The notes: generated from the sequence alone by a model not told the origin. A DNA stretch of 64,000 nucleotides from Cryptomeria japonica (GCF_030272615.1 NC_081410.1:126954140-127018139), one strand, 5' to 3'. Counted from the stretch's first letter, positions 36,314-50,186 are shown. A program made the numbers and translations.

Positions 36314-36818
36314 TGTTAGGATTCCCAAAGATACTGAGAGGGGGGGGGAGGGAGGGGGGTGAATTAGTATCTAACTGGTATATAAATTTACTTGACTTAA
36401 AACATGAAAAGCATATTAAAACTGTGTACCGGTAAACCAGAAATAATGTAGTAACTAAGAACAATAACAAAAACATGAGAAGCACACCATAACATAGTGT
36501 TTTAATGAGGAAACTCGGTGTGGGAAAAACCTCAGTGGGATTTTTGACCCACAATATTCACTTACTGGCCAATTAGGGAATATTACTCTTACAAAAGGGG
36601 CCTGCACATGCAGGAAGGCCAAGTGCCTAGAGCTGACTGCTCAATTACAAAAGAAGTCACACTGACTTACAAATATGGATTATACTAATCGAATGTCTTG
36701 TACTACTTTAGATCAACATCTGCTATGCTAGATTCAGTACCGGTTTAAGCTCTGCTACAACATAAACCCTTAACCAATATTTCGCATATTAGGTCTATAT
36801 ATTTCCCATCCTTCTTCA
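36314..36818 (-). repeat. 5' LTR of gag-only element, truncated
   Basis: Matches 31744-32233 but stops at 36818, where repeat R resumes (TAGTCATCATTTTCACTATG). About 280 bases of the upstream LTR end are missing. A 13-base insertion (CCTGCACATGCAG region near 36600) is absent from the other LTR. Confidence 0.8.
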
Positions 36819-38125
36819 TAGTCATCATTTTCACTATGTGTGAAAGGATAGCCAAATGGTCTTTATCTTGTAGATGGAGATGGCTAATAGGTGTTATGAT
36901 GCTTCTAGACTTGGTTAGAAATTTTCTATACTACTTATAGTGGCATCATCTCAAAGCTACCTTTAAATACAATGGTTAGTTCATGTCAATAGATATACCA
37001 AAATAATCAAGAAAGCATCTCAAATTATAGTCCATAAAAAAAAATCAACAAGTTAAATTAGATGCTAAAGGTGGTTTAAGTGGATCTTTGAGTACACGTG
37101 ACATAGTATTGACCATTTCCTTATTAAAGTGTGATAAGAATTTGAACTTTCACCCTTGTTCATGAGCCAAAGGCTAGGAGAGCCTAATGACTAAGTTCAT
37201 TTTGATTAGTGATGAGTTAGAGGAACTAGTGAAGGATTGCACACCATAGATTATGTTTTGGGAGCGTAGCAAATATTTATTTATTGACTGAAAGGGAATT
37301 GATATATATCTTATGAACCCAAGAATAATTGTATTACTTTAACATGTATGTGGGATGAGAATATAAAAATATATTATTTCTATGTCAAGGTGACTATTCA
37401 TCTCCCACCATAAAAGGAATTTAGAAGTAAACAAAGGGTATGCTCTTTTAATATTATAGAATAATCAAACCATGAAGGCACTGCAATACACATGGATTCA
37501 TAAAGATATCATGGTTGTATGGGTAAAGAATATAATAAGACCTCAAATGTTATTGGTTTAGATGGCCAATATCTCTAGCTCAAAGGTTCCACCTAATGCA
37601 TACAAGTGATAGAAGACTTTTCCTTGGGATGTTGGTATGAAGTGTTTCAGAGTAGAAGAATTATAGATCATATTCTCATTTTCTATGGTTGATTGTGGCT
37701 ATTTGGGTGATAGTGGATGGTTCTTCTCTATTATTATGATGTTGAATTTTGTGTGATGTCTCATTTAATTCTATTTCTCTTATAGAATATACTCTTTATC
37801 TTTGCCCTTAATATATCTATGGACATTGTGTTCTTGTTAGTAGTATAATTTTTAATTCTACAAAACCTTTATAGAACCTCTACAATCTTAAAACTAAAAA
37901 TAATTAATGTACAATATTTTAAAAGTTCACTATCTCCTTATTTTTATTAAGAAAGTAGTACCTCTTATAAAATTTATAATTTGTAATTTCAATTATTATA
38001 TTGTAACGTATTTAATTTTCTTAAATTCAAGACCAGTCCTTAAAAATTATAGTTACAATTATTGCATGTTGTAATGTCTAGAATGTTATTGAAAGGTAGG
38101 CTGGAAAAGTTTCGTTATCTTCTTG
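36819..38125 (+). repeat. Interspersed repeat R, copy B, right part
   Basis: Runs parallel to 14690-15480 plus 28602-29110 and to 63300-63965. It contains the uninterrupted hAT target (GGGATGTTGGTATGAAG near 37627), which proves the insertion in copy A. From about 38126 to 38544 nothing is recognised. Confidence 0.78.
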
Positions 38126-38544
38126 TCTTGATTTAAGAAAGTAATCTTCGCTAGGAAGTCTAGTTGTGGATTGATATTTTCTAATATACTTGTTGTTGTT
38201 GTTATTTTTTTATTGAAAGAAGTAAAGTATAAAATATAATTTACAAGAAACAAAGAAGTAGCCATTATAGTAGCAACAAGTTTGTTGTGTAGTTGTAACA
38301 CCAATAGTACACTCCTATAAGAAAAACCAGAAATAAAAGTAGTTAAAATCAGTTGCAAACCAGAAGCATAGCTCTTACAATAGCTAACACGCTTGCTGAA
38401 GCAATTTAAATAATTTGAATATTGTACAAAGAACAATGCTATTCCATAGAAATCGACTCAAAGTGAAGAAGTTTCAAATCATCCCTTGTTTGGTCCAGTT
38501 GCTAGTAAGAAAGATAGTGATCACCAGTGTTACAGTGTGTTCCA

Positions 38545-39105
38545 TGTGAGAAAAATAACAAGTGTAAAAATTTTGCAAAGAAGAACAATATCACATAACA
38601 CACATATTTACGTGGAAAAACCTGGTAAAAACATACTAGCAAAAAATCACGGGAAATTTTTTTCTTTCGTATTGATTCTCAGGAATTATAGAGTTACAAC
38701 AATCTCAAAGCCATCCTCACCTTTTATTTCAAAGGAGGAAGAGATACTCTATATATATACAAATTTGAGAAACTTAATGCAATAATTAAGTTCTCAAATT
38801 TGCCACCTCTAACTCTTCGAATGCCACCACTAGAGTCATATTATTGACTAAGTCTGTATGTGGCTCTCAATCGTCTACAAGGCTGACACATGTAGAGTCC
38901 AACTTGATTCTCCTATGAATAACTTAATAATTTACTAAGTCAACACAACCGAGTTGCAGAGTCCTAGTTTGAGATAGCTTACTAAATATAGTAAGTACAA
39001 CTCACACAACTACATGTATGACACATACAAAAGAAAAGTCCTAATTGAAGATAACTTGTAGGGCACATATGGAAGACAAGTCCTAATTGACTTCACATTC
39101 CAACA
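38545..39105 (-). repeat. 3' LTR of Copia element
   Basis: Minus strand: TGTTGGAATGTGAAG to TTATTTTTCTCACA. Highly similar to 46889-47445. Confidence 0.9.
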
Positions 39106-39189
39106 TTCTCCCACTTGAAGTCAAATTTCAATCTCTGAATAATTCCTCTACTGAAAGACCATTGCCAATGTTGCATATCATCACATAAT

Positions 39190-42100
39190 CTATAGACCAA
39201 GAGAAGTTCTGCACCAAATGAACTCTCTACTAATAGGTTTCGTCATAATATTTGTGGGGTTTACATTAGTGTGAATCTTGGCTAAAGAGATTTGTCCTCC
39301 TTCCACCACTTCACAAAAAAAGTGATATTGTATATCAATATGCTTTGTTCTGGAATGGTAAGCTAAGTTTCATGCAAAGTGTAAAGCACTTTGACTATCA
39401 CAATGTAGTACCATGTTATCTTGCTTCACTTGCAATTCACCCAAAAGTATATGAAGCCAAATCGCCTCCTTGCTAGCTTGTGTAGCTGCAATATATTCAG
39501 CCTCAGTAGTAGGCAATGCCACCACTACCTGTAGCTTTGACACCCAACTAAGAACACCTCCAACTAAAGAGAAAAAATAACCTATTGTAGACTTTCTCTT
39601 ATCTCTGTCTCCACCAAAATCTGCATCCACATACCCATTAACTTGAAGACTACTCCAACTGTAATAGATAGCAGCATGTGAAGTGCCTTTCTAATATCTG
39701 AGAACCCACTTCACAGTTGTTAAATGATCAGTACTAGGATTCGCCATGTACCTACTGACAACTCTCACTGCTTGTGCATTATCTAGTTTGGTGCACACCA
39801 TGGTGAACATAAGACATCCTACTACTGATGAGTATGGTACATGAGACATCTATGTCTTCTCTGCTTCTATGCTAGGGCACTGTTCAGAAGATAATTTACT
39901 ATTGAAAACCCAGCTTGCTAGGGAATTTGAGATGAAGGACTTAGGCAGTGCAAATCAGATTCTTGGATTGAGGATACATAGAGATAGAAACAACAGGAAA
40001 TTATGGTTGTCACAAAAAACTTATGTGGAGAAGGTTCTGTATCGCTTCAATAACATTTAACTAATGGTTGTGCTTTCTGCATATTGAAGTGATACAGAAC
40101 CTTCTCCACATAAGTTTTTTGTGACAACCATAATTTCCTATTGTTTCTATCTCTATGTATCCTCAATCCAAGAATCTGATTTGCACTGCCTATGTCCTTC
40201 ATCTCAAATTCCCTAGCAAGCTGGGTTTTCAAATGGATGATTTTATACATGTTGGGACAGATAATGCACAAGTAGTGAGAGTTGTCATGTACCATACTCA
40301 TCAGTAGTAGGATGTCTTATGTTCGCCATGGTGTGCACCAGACTAGATAATGCACAAGCAGTGAGAGTTGTCAGTAGGTACATGGCGAATCCTAGTACTG
40401 ATCATTTAACAACTGTGAAGTGGGTTCTTAGATATTAGAGAGGCACTTCACATGCTGCTATCTGTTACAGTTGGAGTAGTCTTCAAGTTAATGGGTATGT
40501 GGATGCAGATCTTGGTGGAGACAGAGATAAGAGAAAGTCTACAATAGGTTATTTTTTCTTTTTAGCTGGAGGTGTTCTTAGTTGGTACAAGTGGTTTGAT
40601 TCCTTCATGTTCATTTTGGGTTTTAGTAGATGTGAGGTTGATCATTGTGCCTATTTTCAAAGGTATGGTGATGGTAGTTTTATTATTCTACTACTGTATT
40701 TTGATGAAATGTTGGTAGTAGGGTCCCAACATGTATAAAATCATCCATTTGAAAACCTAGCTTGCTAGGGAATTTGAGATGAAGGACTTAGGCAGTGCAA
40801 ATCAGATTCTTGGATTGAGGATACATAGAGATAGAAACAACAGGAAATTATGGTTGTCACAAAAATCTTATGTGGAGAAGGTTCTGTATCGCTTCAATAA
40901 CATTTAACTAATGGTTGTGCTTTCTGCATATTGAAGCGATACATAACCTTCTCCACATAAGTTTTTTGTGACAACCATAATTTCCTGTTGTTTCTATCTC
41001 TATGTATCCTCGATCCAAGAATCTAATTTGCACTGCCTAAGTCCTTCATCTCAAATTCCCTAGCAAGCTGGGTTTTCAAATGGATGATTTTATACAGTTG
41101 AAGACTACTCCAACTGTAACAGATAGCAGCATGTGAAGTGCCTCTCTAATATCTGAGAACCCACTTCACAGTTGTTAAATGATCAGTACTAGGATTCGCC
41201 ATGTACCTACTGACAACTCTCACTGCTTGTGCATTATCTAGTCTGGTGCACACCATGGCGAACATAAGAAATCCTACTACTGATGAGTATGGTACATGAC
41301 AACTCTCACTACTTGTGCATTATTGTGGACTTTCTCTTATCTCTGTCTCCACCAAAATCTGCATCCACATACCCATTAACTTGAAGACTACTCCAACTGT
41401 AACAGATAGCAACATGTGAAGTGCCTCTTTAATATCTGAGAACCCACTTCACAGTTGTTAAATGATCAGTACTAGGATTCGCCATGTACTAAGAACACCT
41501 CCAGCTAAAGAGAAAAAATAACCTATTGTAGACTTTCTCTTATCTCTGTCTCCACCAAAATCTGCATCCACATACCCATTAACTTGAAGACTACTCCAAC
41601 TATAACAGATAGCAGCATGTGAAGTGCCACTCTAATATCTGAGAACCCACTTCATAGTTGTTAAATGATCAGTACTAGGATTATTTGAAATCATCCATAT
41701 GAAGTGCCTCTCTTATGGTTGTGCTTTCTGCATATTGAAGCGATACAGAACCTTCTCCACATAAGATTTTTGTGACAACCATAATTTCCTGTTATTTCTA
41801 TCTCTATGTATCCTCAATCCAAGAATCTGATTTGCACTGCCTAAGTCCTTCATCTCAAATTCCCTAGCAAGCTGGGTTTTCAAATGGATGATTTTATACA
41901 TGTTGGGACCCTACTACCAACATTTCATCAAAATACAGTAGTAGAATAATAAAACTACCATCACCATACCTTTTAAAATTGGCACAATGATCAACCTCAC
42001 ATCTACTAAAACCCAAAATCAACATGAAGGAATCAAACCACTTGTACCAACTAAGAACACCTCCAGCTAAAGAGAAAAAATAACCTATTGTAGACTTTCT

Positions 42101-45100
42101 CTTATCTCTGTCTCCACCAAAATCTGCATCCACATACCCATTAACTTGAAGACTACTCCAACTGTAACAGATAGCAACATGTGAAGTGCCTCTCTAATAT
42201 CTGAGAACCCACTTCACAGTTGTTAAATGATCAGTACTAGGATTCGCCATGTACCTACTGACAACTCTCACTGCTTGTGCATTATCTAGTCTAGTGCACA
42301 CCATGGTGAACATAAGACATCCTACTACTGATCAGTATGGTACATGACAACTCTCACTGCTTGTGCATTATTGTAGACTTTCTCTTATCTCTGTCTCCAC
42401 CAAAATCTGCATCCACATACCCATTAACTTGAAGACTACTCCAACTGTAACAGATAGCAGCATATGAAGTGCCTCTCTAATATCTGAGAACCCACTTCAC
42501 AGTTGTTAAATGATCAGTACTAGGATTCGCCATAAATCCACACCTTGCGAGAATAATCATCTATAAATGAAACACAATATGATGAACCTCCAATAGATGT
42601 TATAGGAGCTTCCCAAGTATCTGAATGAATAACCTATTGTAGACTTTCTCTTATCTCTGTCTCCACCAAAATCTGCATCCACATAACCATTAACTTGAAG
42701 ACTACTCCAACTGTAACAGATAGCAGCATGTGAAGTGCCTCTCTAATATCTGAGAGCCCACTTCACAGTTGTTAAATGATCAGTACTAGGATTCGCCATG
42801 TACCTACTAACAACTCTCACTGCTTGTGCATTATCTAGTCTGGTGCACACCATGGAGAACATAAGACATCCTACTACTGATGAGTATGGTACATGAGACA
42901 TCCATGTCTTCTCTGCTTCTATGCTAGGGCACTGTTCAGAAGACAATTTACTATGAATAGGAAATGGAGTACAAACTGGTTGTGCTTTCTGCATATTGAA
43001 GCGATACAGAACCTTCTCCACATAAGTTTTTTGTGACAACCATAATTTCCTGTTGTTTCTATCTCTATGTATCCTCAATCCAAGAATCTGATTTGCACTG
43101 CCTAAGTCCTTCATCTCAAATTCCCTAGCAAGCTGGGTTTTCAAATGGATGATTTTATACATGTTGGGACCCTACTACCAACATTTCATCAAAATATAGT
43201 AGTAGAATAATAAAACTACCATCACCATACCTTTGAAAATAGGCACAATGATCAACCTCACATCTACTAAAACCCAAAATCAACATGAAGGAATCAAACT
43301 GCTTGTACCAACTAAGAACACCTCCAGCTAAAGAGAAAAAATAACCTATTGTAGACTTTCTCTTATCTCTATCTCCACCAAAATCTGCATCCACATACCC
43401 ATTAACTTGAAGACTACTCCAACTGTAACAAATAGCAGCATGTGAAGTGCCTCTCTAATATCTGAGAACCCACTTCACAGTTGTTAAATGATCAGTACTA
43501 GGATTCGCCATGTACCTACTGACAACTCTCACTACTTGTGCATTATCTAGTCTGGTGCACACCATGGCGAACATAAGACATCCTACTACTGATGAGTATG
43601 GTAGATGAGACATCCGTGTCTTCTCTGCTTCTATGCTAGGGCACTGTTCAGAAGACAATTTACTATGAACAGGAAATGGAGTACAAACTAGTTGTGCTTT
43701 CTACATATTGAAGCGATATAGAACCTTCTCCACATAAGTTTTTTGTGACAACCATAATTTCCTGGTTTTTCTATCTCTATGTATCCTCAATCCAAGAATC
43801 TGATTTGCATTGCCTAAGTCCTTCATCTCAAATTCCCTAGCAAGCTGGGTTTTCAAATGGATGATTTTATACATGTTGGGACCCTACTACCAACATTTCA
43901 TCAAAATACAGTAGTATAATAATAAAACTACCATCACCATACCTTTGAAAATAGGCACAATGATCAACCTCACATCTACTAAAACCCAAAATCAACATGA
44001 AGGAATCAAACTGCTTGTACCAACACCTTGGCGCCTATTTCAAACCATACAACAATTTTCTCAGCCTGCAAACAAGATTCTCATTGCCTCTTTCCTCAAA
44101 ACCTTCTAATTGTTGCATATAAATCTCATCAAAGAGATCACCATGCAGGAAGGTTGTTTTGACATCTAATTGTTCTAACTCCAAATCATGATTAGCAACA
44201 AGAGCTAAAACAACTCTAACAGTATTATACCAAATTTCTATGCATACCCCTTGGCCACCAACTGAGATTTTTATCTCTCCAAATTATCATTTAAATCTCT
44301 CTTCAACTTGAAGACCCACTTGTTCCCAATAGCTTTTCCCCCCTTAGGAAATGGCACAATCTCCCATGTTTTGTTCTTATGCAGAGCTTCCATATCCTCT
44401 TCCATAGCAACTCTCCATTTGCTTGCACATTCAACTTCACAAGCCTCCTGATATGAACTAGGTTCACCAACATCAGTAAGTAATGCATAAAGAGAATTGC
44501 AAGTAAGAGAATGCCTTATTGGTGGTTTGATTACTCTATTGGATCTTCTTAAAACAGGCGATGATTCACCCTGTGGCTCAACTAGTTGTTGTTCTTCTGG
44601 TTGATCCTCATCTAGTTTCTCTCCATTTAGTTGTTCTTCATCAAGCACATCTAGATGATCATCATGTTTTTCATCCTCTACTGTAATAACTTTCATACCT
44701 TGTTGTTCTTTACCTCTTTGCATTGAATTTTCATTAAAATACACATCTCGACTAACAATAATCTTGTGAGTAGTAGTATCCCACAATCTGTACCCCTTTG
44801 TACCTTCTACACAGCCAAGAAAAATACATTTTGTTGATTTCTTGTCCAGCTTATTTCTATTCTCTTTAGGAATATGTACATAAGCATTGCAACCAAAAAT
44901 ATAGAGGAATGAGTAATCAACTAGTTTACCTTTCCACATTTCTTTTAGAATTATATTATCAAGAACAGTAGTGGGAGATATATTGATCAGGTAACAAGTT
45001 GTATTTATAGCCTCACCCCAAAATTTCTGCTCCAAACTAGTAGTACTCAACATGCATCTGGCTCGCTCCATGATTGTGTGGTTCATGCATTCAGCAACAC

Positions 45101-46831
45101 CATTTTGTTGTGGTGTTTCAGCAACCATCAACTACCTCGCAATTCCATACTCACTACGAAATTGATTAAATTTTGCTAAACAAAACTCACCTCTGTTGTC
45201 AGTTCTAAGACATTTTATTGTCTTACCTTTCTGATTCTCTACCAGAGCTCTAAATCTCTTAAAACAAGAAAACACTTTAGATCTCTTCTTGAGAAGATAA
45301 ATCCACACCTTGCGAGAATAATCATCTATAAATGAAACACAATATGATGAACCTCCAATAGATGTTATAGGAGCTTCCCAAGTATCTGAATGAATTAGAT
45401 TTAATACATCTTTGCTTCTGGTAGTACTTCTAGAAAAACTCAATCTATTCTGTTTTCCAAACAAACAATGTTCACAAAAACTTAAATCTTTAGATTTTGC
45501 ACCTGGGAGAAGATTTCTATCTAGCAGTACCTTGAGACCTCGTTCACTCATATGGCCTAGCCTTTGATGCCAGGTTGATAATGAGTCCATCTCTACATCA
45601 GATACCACATTAGTCTCTCCAATGTTAGTTTGTCCAACAAACCTATAGAGATTGTCTATCTTCTCTCCCTTCAGCACAACCAAAACTCTCTTTGTTACCT
45701 TGAGACACCTATTTTCACCATTGAATCTATAACCTTGTTCATCAAACACTCCAAGTGAAAGTAATTTTTTTTAAAACTAGGTACATGCCTAACATACTGA
45801 ATAGTTCTAATTACTCCATCAAACATCTTGATTCTTACCTCTCCTTCACCAACAACTTCACATGGGTTGTCATTTCCCATGTAGACCATACCACCATCAC
45901 AAGACTGATAAGTAGTAAACAAATCTCTATGTGGTTTCATATGAAAAGAAGCACCAGAATCAAGAATCCAAACATGAAGTAAAGAACTTCTCAAATTAGC
46001 AGTTAATACCTCTCCATCTTCTAATGGTTTCTGAACTTCAGCAGTGTTTGCCTCAAATGTAGGTGTACTAGGATTCTCCTTGGTTGCTTTTGGCAACTTG
46101 CAATCCTTCTTGACATGTCCATTCTTTCCACAGTTCCAACATTTCACCCTTTTCCGCCCCTTTGATTTGAACCTGGTTTGTCCATGCTCAGTATTTGCTC
46201 TTTCCTAAGTTCTGCCTCTTGCAACAAGGGCTTCATTAGAAGAAGATCCTTGAGATGTCTTCCATCTTGAATCTTCAGAGATTAAAGAAGCCACCACATC
46301 CTCAAAGACCAGCTTCTCACTCAGTGCAGAATTACTGAGAGCCATAACCAACTAATCCCAACTATCTGGCAAGGAGCAAAGTAATATTGTTGCCTTATCT
46401 TCTTCATCGATTTTCACACCCACTGAAACCAATTTGCTTGTCAGTGTGTTGAAATCATTCAGATGATCTGTGATAGATGAATTGTCATGCATCCTCAAAT
46501 TATACACCTGTCTCCTTAGAAGAATTATGTTTGCTAATGACTTCGTCTCATATAGCTTTGCAAGCTTATTCCACAAGTCATGAGAAAATTTCTCCTTTGC
46601 AACATTGAACGGAACTAGATCTGCTAGAGATAATTGGATTGTTGCTCTAGCCATGCTATCCATGGTATTCCAATCTGCTATGCTCATATTTGTAGGTTTT
46701 GATGATACTCCTTTAAGAGCTCTATCACATCAATCATTTACCAACAAAGCTTGAAACTTAAGCTTCCATAGAGAAAAATTTGAACCATCAAACTTATGTA
46801 CCTCAAATCTGGTAACACTATTTCCAGCCAT
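39190..46831 (-). pseudogene. Copia gag-pol polyprotein, decayed and rearranged
   Basis: Begins at MAGNSVTRFEVHKFDGSNF (ATG 46831-46829) with a gag UBN2 domain (KLAKLYETKSLANIILLRRQ), then CWNCGKNGHVKKDC and protease WILDSGASFHM (46147-45750). A frameshift near 45750 leads to the GAG pre-integrase segment (WHQRLGHMSERGL) and integrase FIDDYSRK, TDNRGEF and PQQNGVAE (45749-45000). RT starts with WRVAMEEDMEALHKNKTWEI near 44400. Stops lie near 46352, 46205, 45131 and 44271. After CW-YKQFDSF (44030) the order is lost in a mosaic; a normal RNase H end (VVALPTTEAEYIAATQASKE, IMTKPISREFIWCRTSLGL) resumes at 39630-39190. No active enzyme can be made. Confidence 0.88.
39640..44036. repeat. Mosaic of repeated and inverted RT/RNase H pieces
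   Basis: The sequence coding VDADFGGDRDKRKSTIGYF occurs eight times: minus strand near 39600, 41340, 41540, 42110, 42390, 42650 and 43370, plus strand near 40500. LAREFEMKDLGSANQILGLR occurs seven times: minus near 40210, 41060, 41860, 43120 and 43830, plus near 39905 and 40765. Pairs 39895-40055/40075-40235 and 40745-40905/40925-41095 are head-to-head inverted repeats. The junction GGVLSW-YKxFDSFM recurs (43310, 42045 and 40590 on the opposite strand). A 98-base integrase piece (42533-42630) copied from 45299-45396 sits in the array. Confidence 0.92.
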
Positions 46832-46874
46832 TGCTCACTTCAAAAAACAAACAACTTCTACACAAATAACCTAA

Positions 46875-46886
46875 GCTCTGATACCA
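46875..46886 (-). other. Primer-binding site of Copia element
   Basis: Minus-strand TGGTATCAGAGC, two bases inside the 5' LTR. Confidence 0.88.
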
Positions 46887-46888
46887 AT

Positions 46889-47445
46889 TGTGAGAAAAAT
46901 AACAAGTGCAGGAATTTTGCAAAGAAGAACAATAGCACATAACTCACAGATTTACGTGGAAAAACCTGGTAAAAATATACCAGTAAAAAACCACGGACAA
47001 ATTTTGTCTTTCATATTGATTCTCAGGAATTACAGAGTTACAACAATCTCAAAGCCATTCTCACCTTTTATTTCAAAGGAGGAAGAGCTACTCTATATAT
47101 ATACAAATTTGAGAAACTTAATGCAATAATTAAGTTCTCAAATTTGCCACCTCTAAGTCTTCAAATGCCACCACTAGAGCCATATTATTGACTAAGCCTA
47201 TATGTGGCTCTCAATTGTCTACAAGATTGACACATATAGAATCCAACTTGATTATCCTATGAATCACTTAATAATTTACTAAGTCAACACAACTGAGTTG
47301 CAGATTCCTAGTTTGAGACAACTTACTAAATATAGTAAGTACGACTCACACAACTACATGTATGACACATACAAGAGAAAAGTCCTAATTGAAGATAACT
47401 TGTAGGACACATGGAAGCAACGTCCTAATTGACTTCACATTCCAA
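46889..47445 (-). repeat. 5' LTR of Copia element
   Basis: Matches 38545-39105. The outermost TGT of the minus strand is altered (the plus strand has CCAAATC where CCAACA is expected), so the exact end is approximate. Confidence 0.88.
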
Positions 47446-50147
47446 ATCATGTCCATTAATTAATAAACCACAATAAACTATCGATTTATGCATTATTATG
47501 TTTTTATGTCTGTTCTAATTTTATTTCATTATGGTTTCTCTACTTGTTTATAATGAACAATGATGTTATTGTTGACTTCAATTGCTATCAATTATTAGTT
47601 CCTGCCCATGGCAGGAATACTTATGCATCCACCATGGTGTTAAATGGTTATTAATTATTGTCCTTGACAACCAATGAGCTTTTCAAATTTTTGAAACTAA
47701 AATAAATTATTGTTTTTTCAAAAGTTAACATGCACAACTTTTAACAAAAGTTATGTAAAATAAGATTTATTGATTATGTGATTGGTCAATATCAATTTGT
47801 GTAAGTAGAAAAATAATTTTCTTAAAACAAAAAATGAGTTTTATTACAACTATCATTCGTACGAAAAAATTAAACCGCAACAACTATCATTCATGCGCAA
47901 AAATTAAACCGCAATGTCATCATATCAGTGGATTTAATTGCACATCAGAGAGCTATTCTCTTCCGTGCTCTCCGACCCAACTCAGAGCGATTAAGGTTTT
48001 GGATTTTCTTTTCAAAACACGGACGCAAAAATCTATTCAGTTTTAATGCCTCATTTGGTGGGCCATGTGAGAAAAACAACTACACCTAGGGTTAAAAGAA
48101 TTCTGTCCTAGTTGGACGTACTATTCCATACTCGCATTTCCCATCCATACTTTAATTACCATAGATTTAGATTTATTTTCCATTTATTTCATGTTCAAGA
48201 AGGCCCTCTTATGTGTCATTGATATTTTTAGAATGAACGTTTACTTAAAAGTTGGTGGATTAAATTCTTGTCTTGAAAAGGAAATAAAAAAGTTATTTTT
48301 ATGAAGGCGCTCTTCCTGAGGAGATAATTAAGGAGCTTAGAATATGCTTGTTTACAAAGAAAAAGCTAAGAAAATAAGAGTGTCGTAGTTTCTGTGTAAG
48401 AAAGAAGGAAATTAAACATAAGGAACTAAACTAGTTTTACTTTAAGAATTTAAGGAGAACCCATTTAAATCACCATAAAACTAAAGAGAGATTTTATTTA
48501 GGGTCAGTTTGTTTATATAAGTATATTTTCCCTCTTTTACAAAGGCTAAGCTAAGGAAATTTACTTACTCGATGATTAAAATAGATAATCATTCTCACAC
48601 GAGCGGATTCAATAGCTTATATGTACAAAATCTGAAAAACTTTATGATATTTTTCAACTATTTTTGAATTTAAGAGCCAATATTAAATTCATTAAACACT
48701 ATGCTGTGGATTCAAAATTTTGATAATGTTCTCTTAATTTCTTCATTGTTCTATGATATTTTCTATTATGCGTAATAGGAGATAATAAAATTCAAATATT
48801 AATTAAATAAATTTTTAATATCTTAACCATTTCAAACATTATTATTTTTAAATTAAAAATAGACAAATTGAACAATATGTTCCTTGAAAATGTTGATAGT
48901 TTTAATTTGATTAAAATTTAATTAATTATATTACTGAAGAGAATTTTTTAATTTTATTATATGAAAAATGAAGAAAATTTATACAATAATTTTAATAGTG
49001 AAAGAATATAAAAATAATTAGAAATAAATTTTAGGTGAAATTAAAGTTAATGTAAAATCAAATTTAATGTATATTATATAGTAGTGGAATTATTATTTTT
49101 TATTTTTAATATCACAGGTTCAATAAATTTAAATTATTTTTATTTTAAACTTAGAAATATAAGTGTAAGCTAATATTTCTTTGATTAAGAAGTTGAAATG
49201 GAAAAAATTATTCAATCAATGTCATTTGACCAATGATTCTAACCTCATCTCTCATAGTATTTTATTTATGCATACAATACAATCACAAATAATTTTTTGA
49301 TGAATATTAAAATATTAATGATTGAGTATTTTTTATAATTATCATTAAAATAGAAAATATAAATTTGATAAATATAAATATTTGTTTATTTTTAATAAAT
49401 TTAAAATTTCAAAAGAATTGAAAATTTACTTTTTACATTTTTAATAGGTTTTATTTTATTTTTAACTTTTTAAATTTGATTCTATTTGTAAGTTTTAATG
49501 TAAGAGTTAATATTTTACTATTAACATATTTAATATAGTTTAATTTTATTTTTACTATTTTATTTAATTAGGTTCAACTTTCTATTAGTTATAATTTTCT
49601 AAAATTGAATTTATCTTTCAACTATTGAGTTTACAAACTGCGTAACACTATAACTTTTTACTAATTAACTATTATTTTAGTTTAATATCAAAATATATCA
49701 ATTCACAATTCAATATCAAACTACTAATCTCAATTAACTATTATTTTAGTTTAATATCAAAATATATCAATTCACAATTCAATATCAAACTACTAATCTC
49801 ACCTAATCTTAACTCTAAATACATATCGTAACACTATTCCTAACTCTAAATACATATGTAACACTATTGGCAGGAACTTGACGCTTTGCGTCCTTGTTAA
49901 TTATTGTCACAAAATCGTCACATGCATATTATTGTGAAATTAATTGCACACCAACACTAGCGTATTATGTAGGTGAATGTGATATTGTGGCCACAAACGT
50001 TAGTGGATGTAGATAATGTAAGGGTGCGTATCCATCAATCCTATGAGTGCCCAAAACAACTTCATTGTAAGAAGAAATAAAAATATTACTGGCTGAGCTG
50101 AAGGTTTAATAGCTCCAAGATTCTTGAGCTACTTCCATTTCTATTCT
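47446..50147. other. AT-rich spacer upstream of the SABATH gene
   Basis: No gene, tRNA or element end recognised. A 70-codon open frame at 47834-48046 has no recognisable motif and is not supported. About 49960-50075 resembles 60975-61110. Confidence 0.6.
49663..49800 (+). repeat. 69-bp unit repeated twice
   Basis: AATTAACTATTATTTTAG through CAAACTACTAATCTC occurs at 49663-49731 and again at 49732-49800, essentially identical, so the duplication is recent. Confidence 0.93.
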
Positions 50148-50151
50148 CTTT

Positions 50152-50157
50152 TATAAA
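50152..50157 (+). promoter_or_regulatory. Candidate TATA box of the SABATH gene
   Basis: TATAAA (within CTTTTATAAAGAG) lies 30-35 bases before ATG 50187. If used, the 5' UTR would be very short. Confidence 0.5.
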
Positions 50158-50186
50158 GAGCTTATTCTGTGCTAGTGTTTCTTACA

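Larger units (their letters stand above)
31744..36818 (-). mobile_element. Gag-only LTR element without pol, 5' LTR truncated
   Basis: LTR-like ends share about 500 bases (31744-32233 and 36314-36818). On the minus strand the LTR ends in CCTAACA and is followed by ATTGGTATCAGAGC, a Met-tRNA primer site. The left LTR runs to 32526 next to a polypurine tract, so it is the complete 3' LTR (783 bp). The right one is the 5' LTR, cut to 505 bp. Copy A of repeat R gives the empty site; about 100 bases of R are also missing at the right side and no target duplication is seen, so a deletion removed the 5' end. The internal region codes zinc knuckles and coiled coils but no protease, integrase or reverse transcriptase. 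Confidence 0.82.
38545..47445 (-). mobile_element. Ty1/Copia retrotransposon with rearranged RT region
   Basis: LTRs of about 560 bp at 38545-39105 and 46889-47445 frame gag, zinc knuckle, protease, integrase, then reverse transcriptase and RNase H on the minus strand, the Copia order. The primer site and a polypurine tract (TTGACTTCAAGTGGGAGAA, minus strand, near 39107-39125) adjoin the LTRs. At 8.9 kb it is longer than usual because about 4 kb of RT/RNase H pieces are multiplied and shuffled (39640-44036). No clear target duplication was found. Confidence 0.9.
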
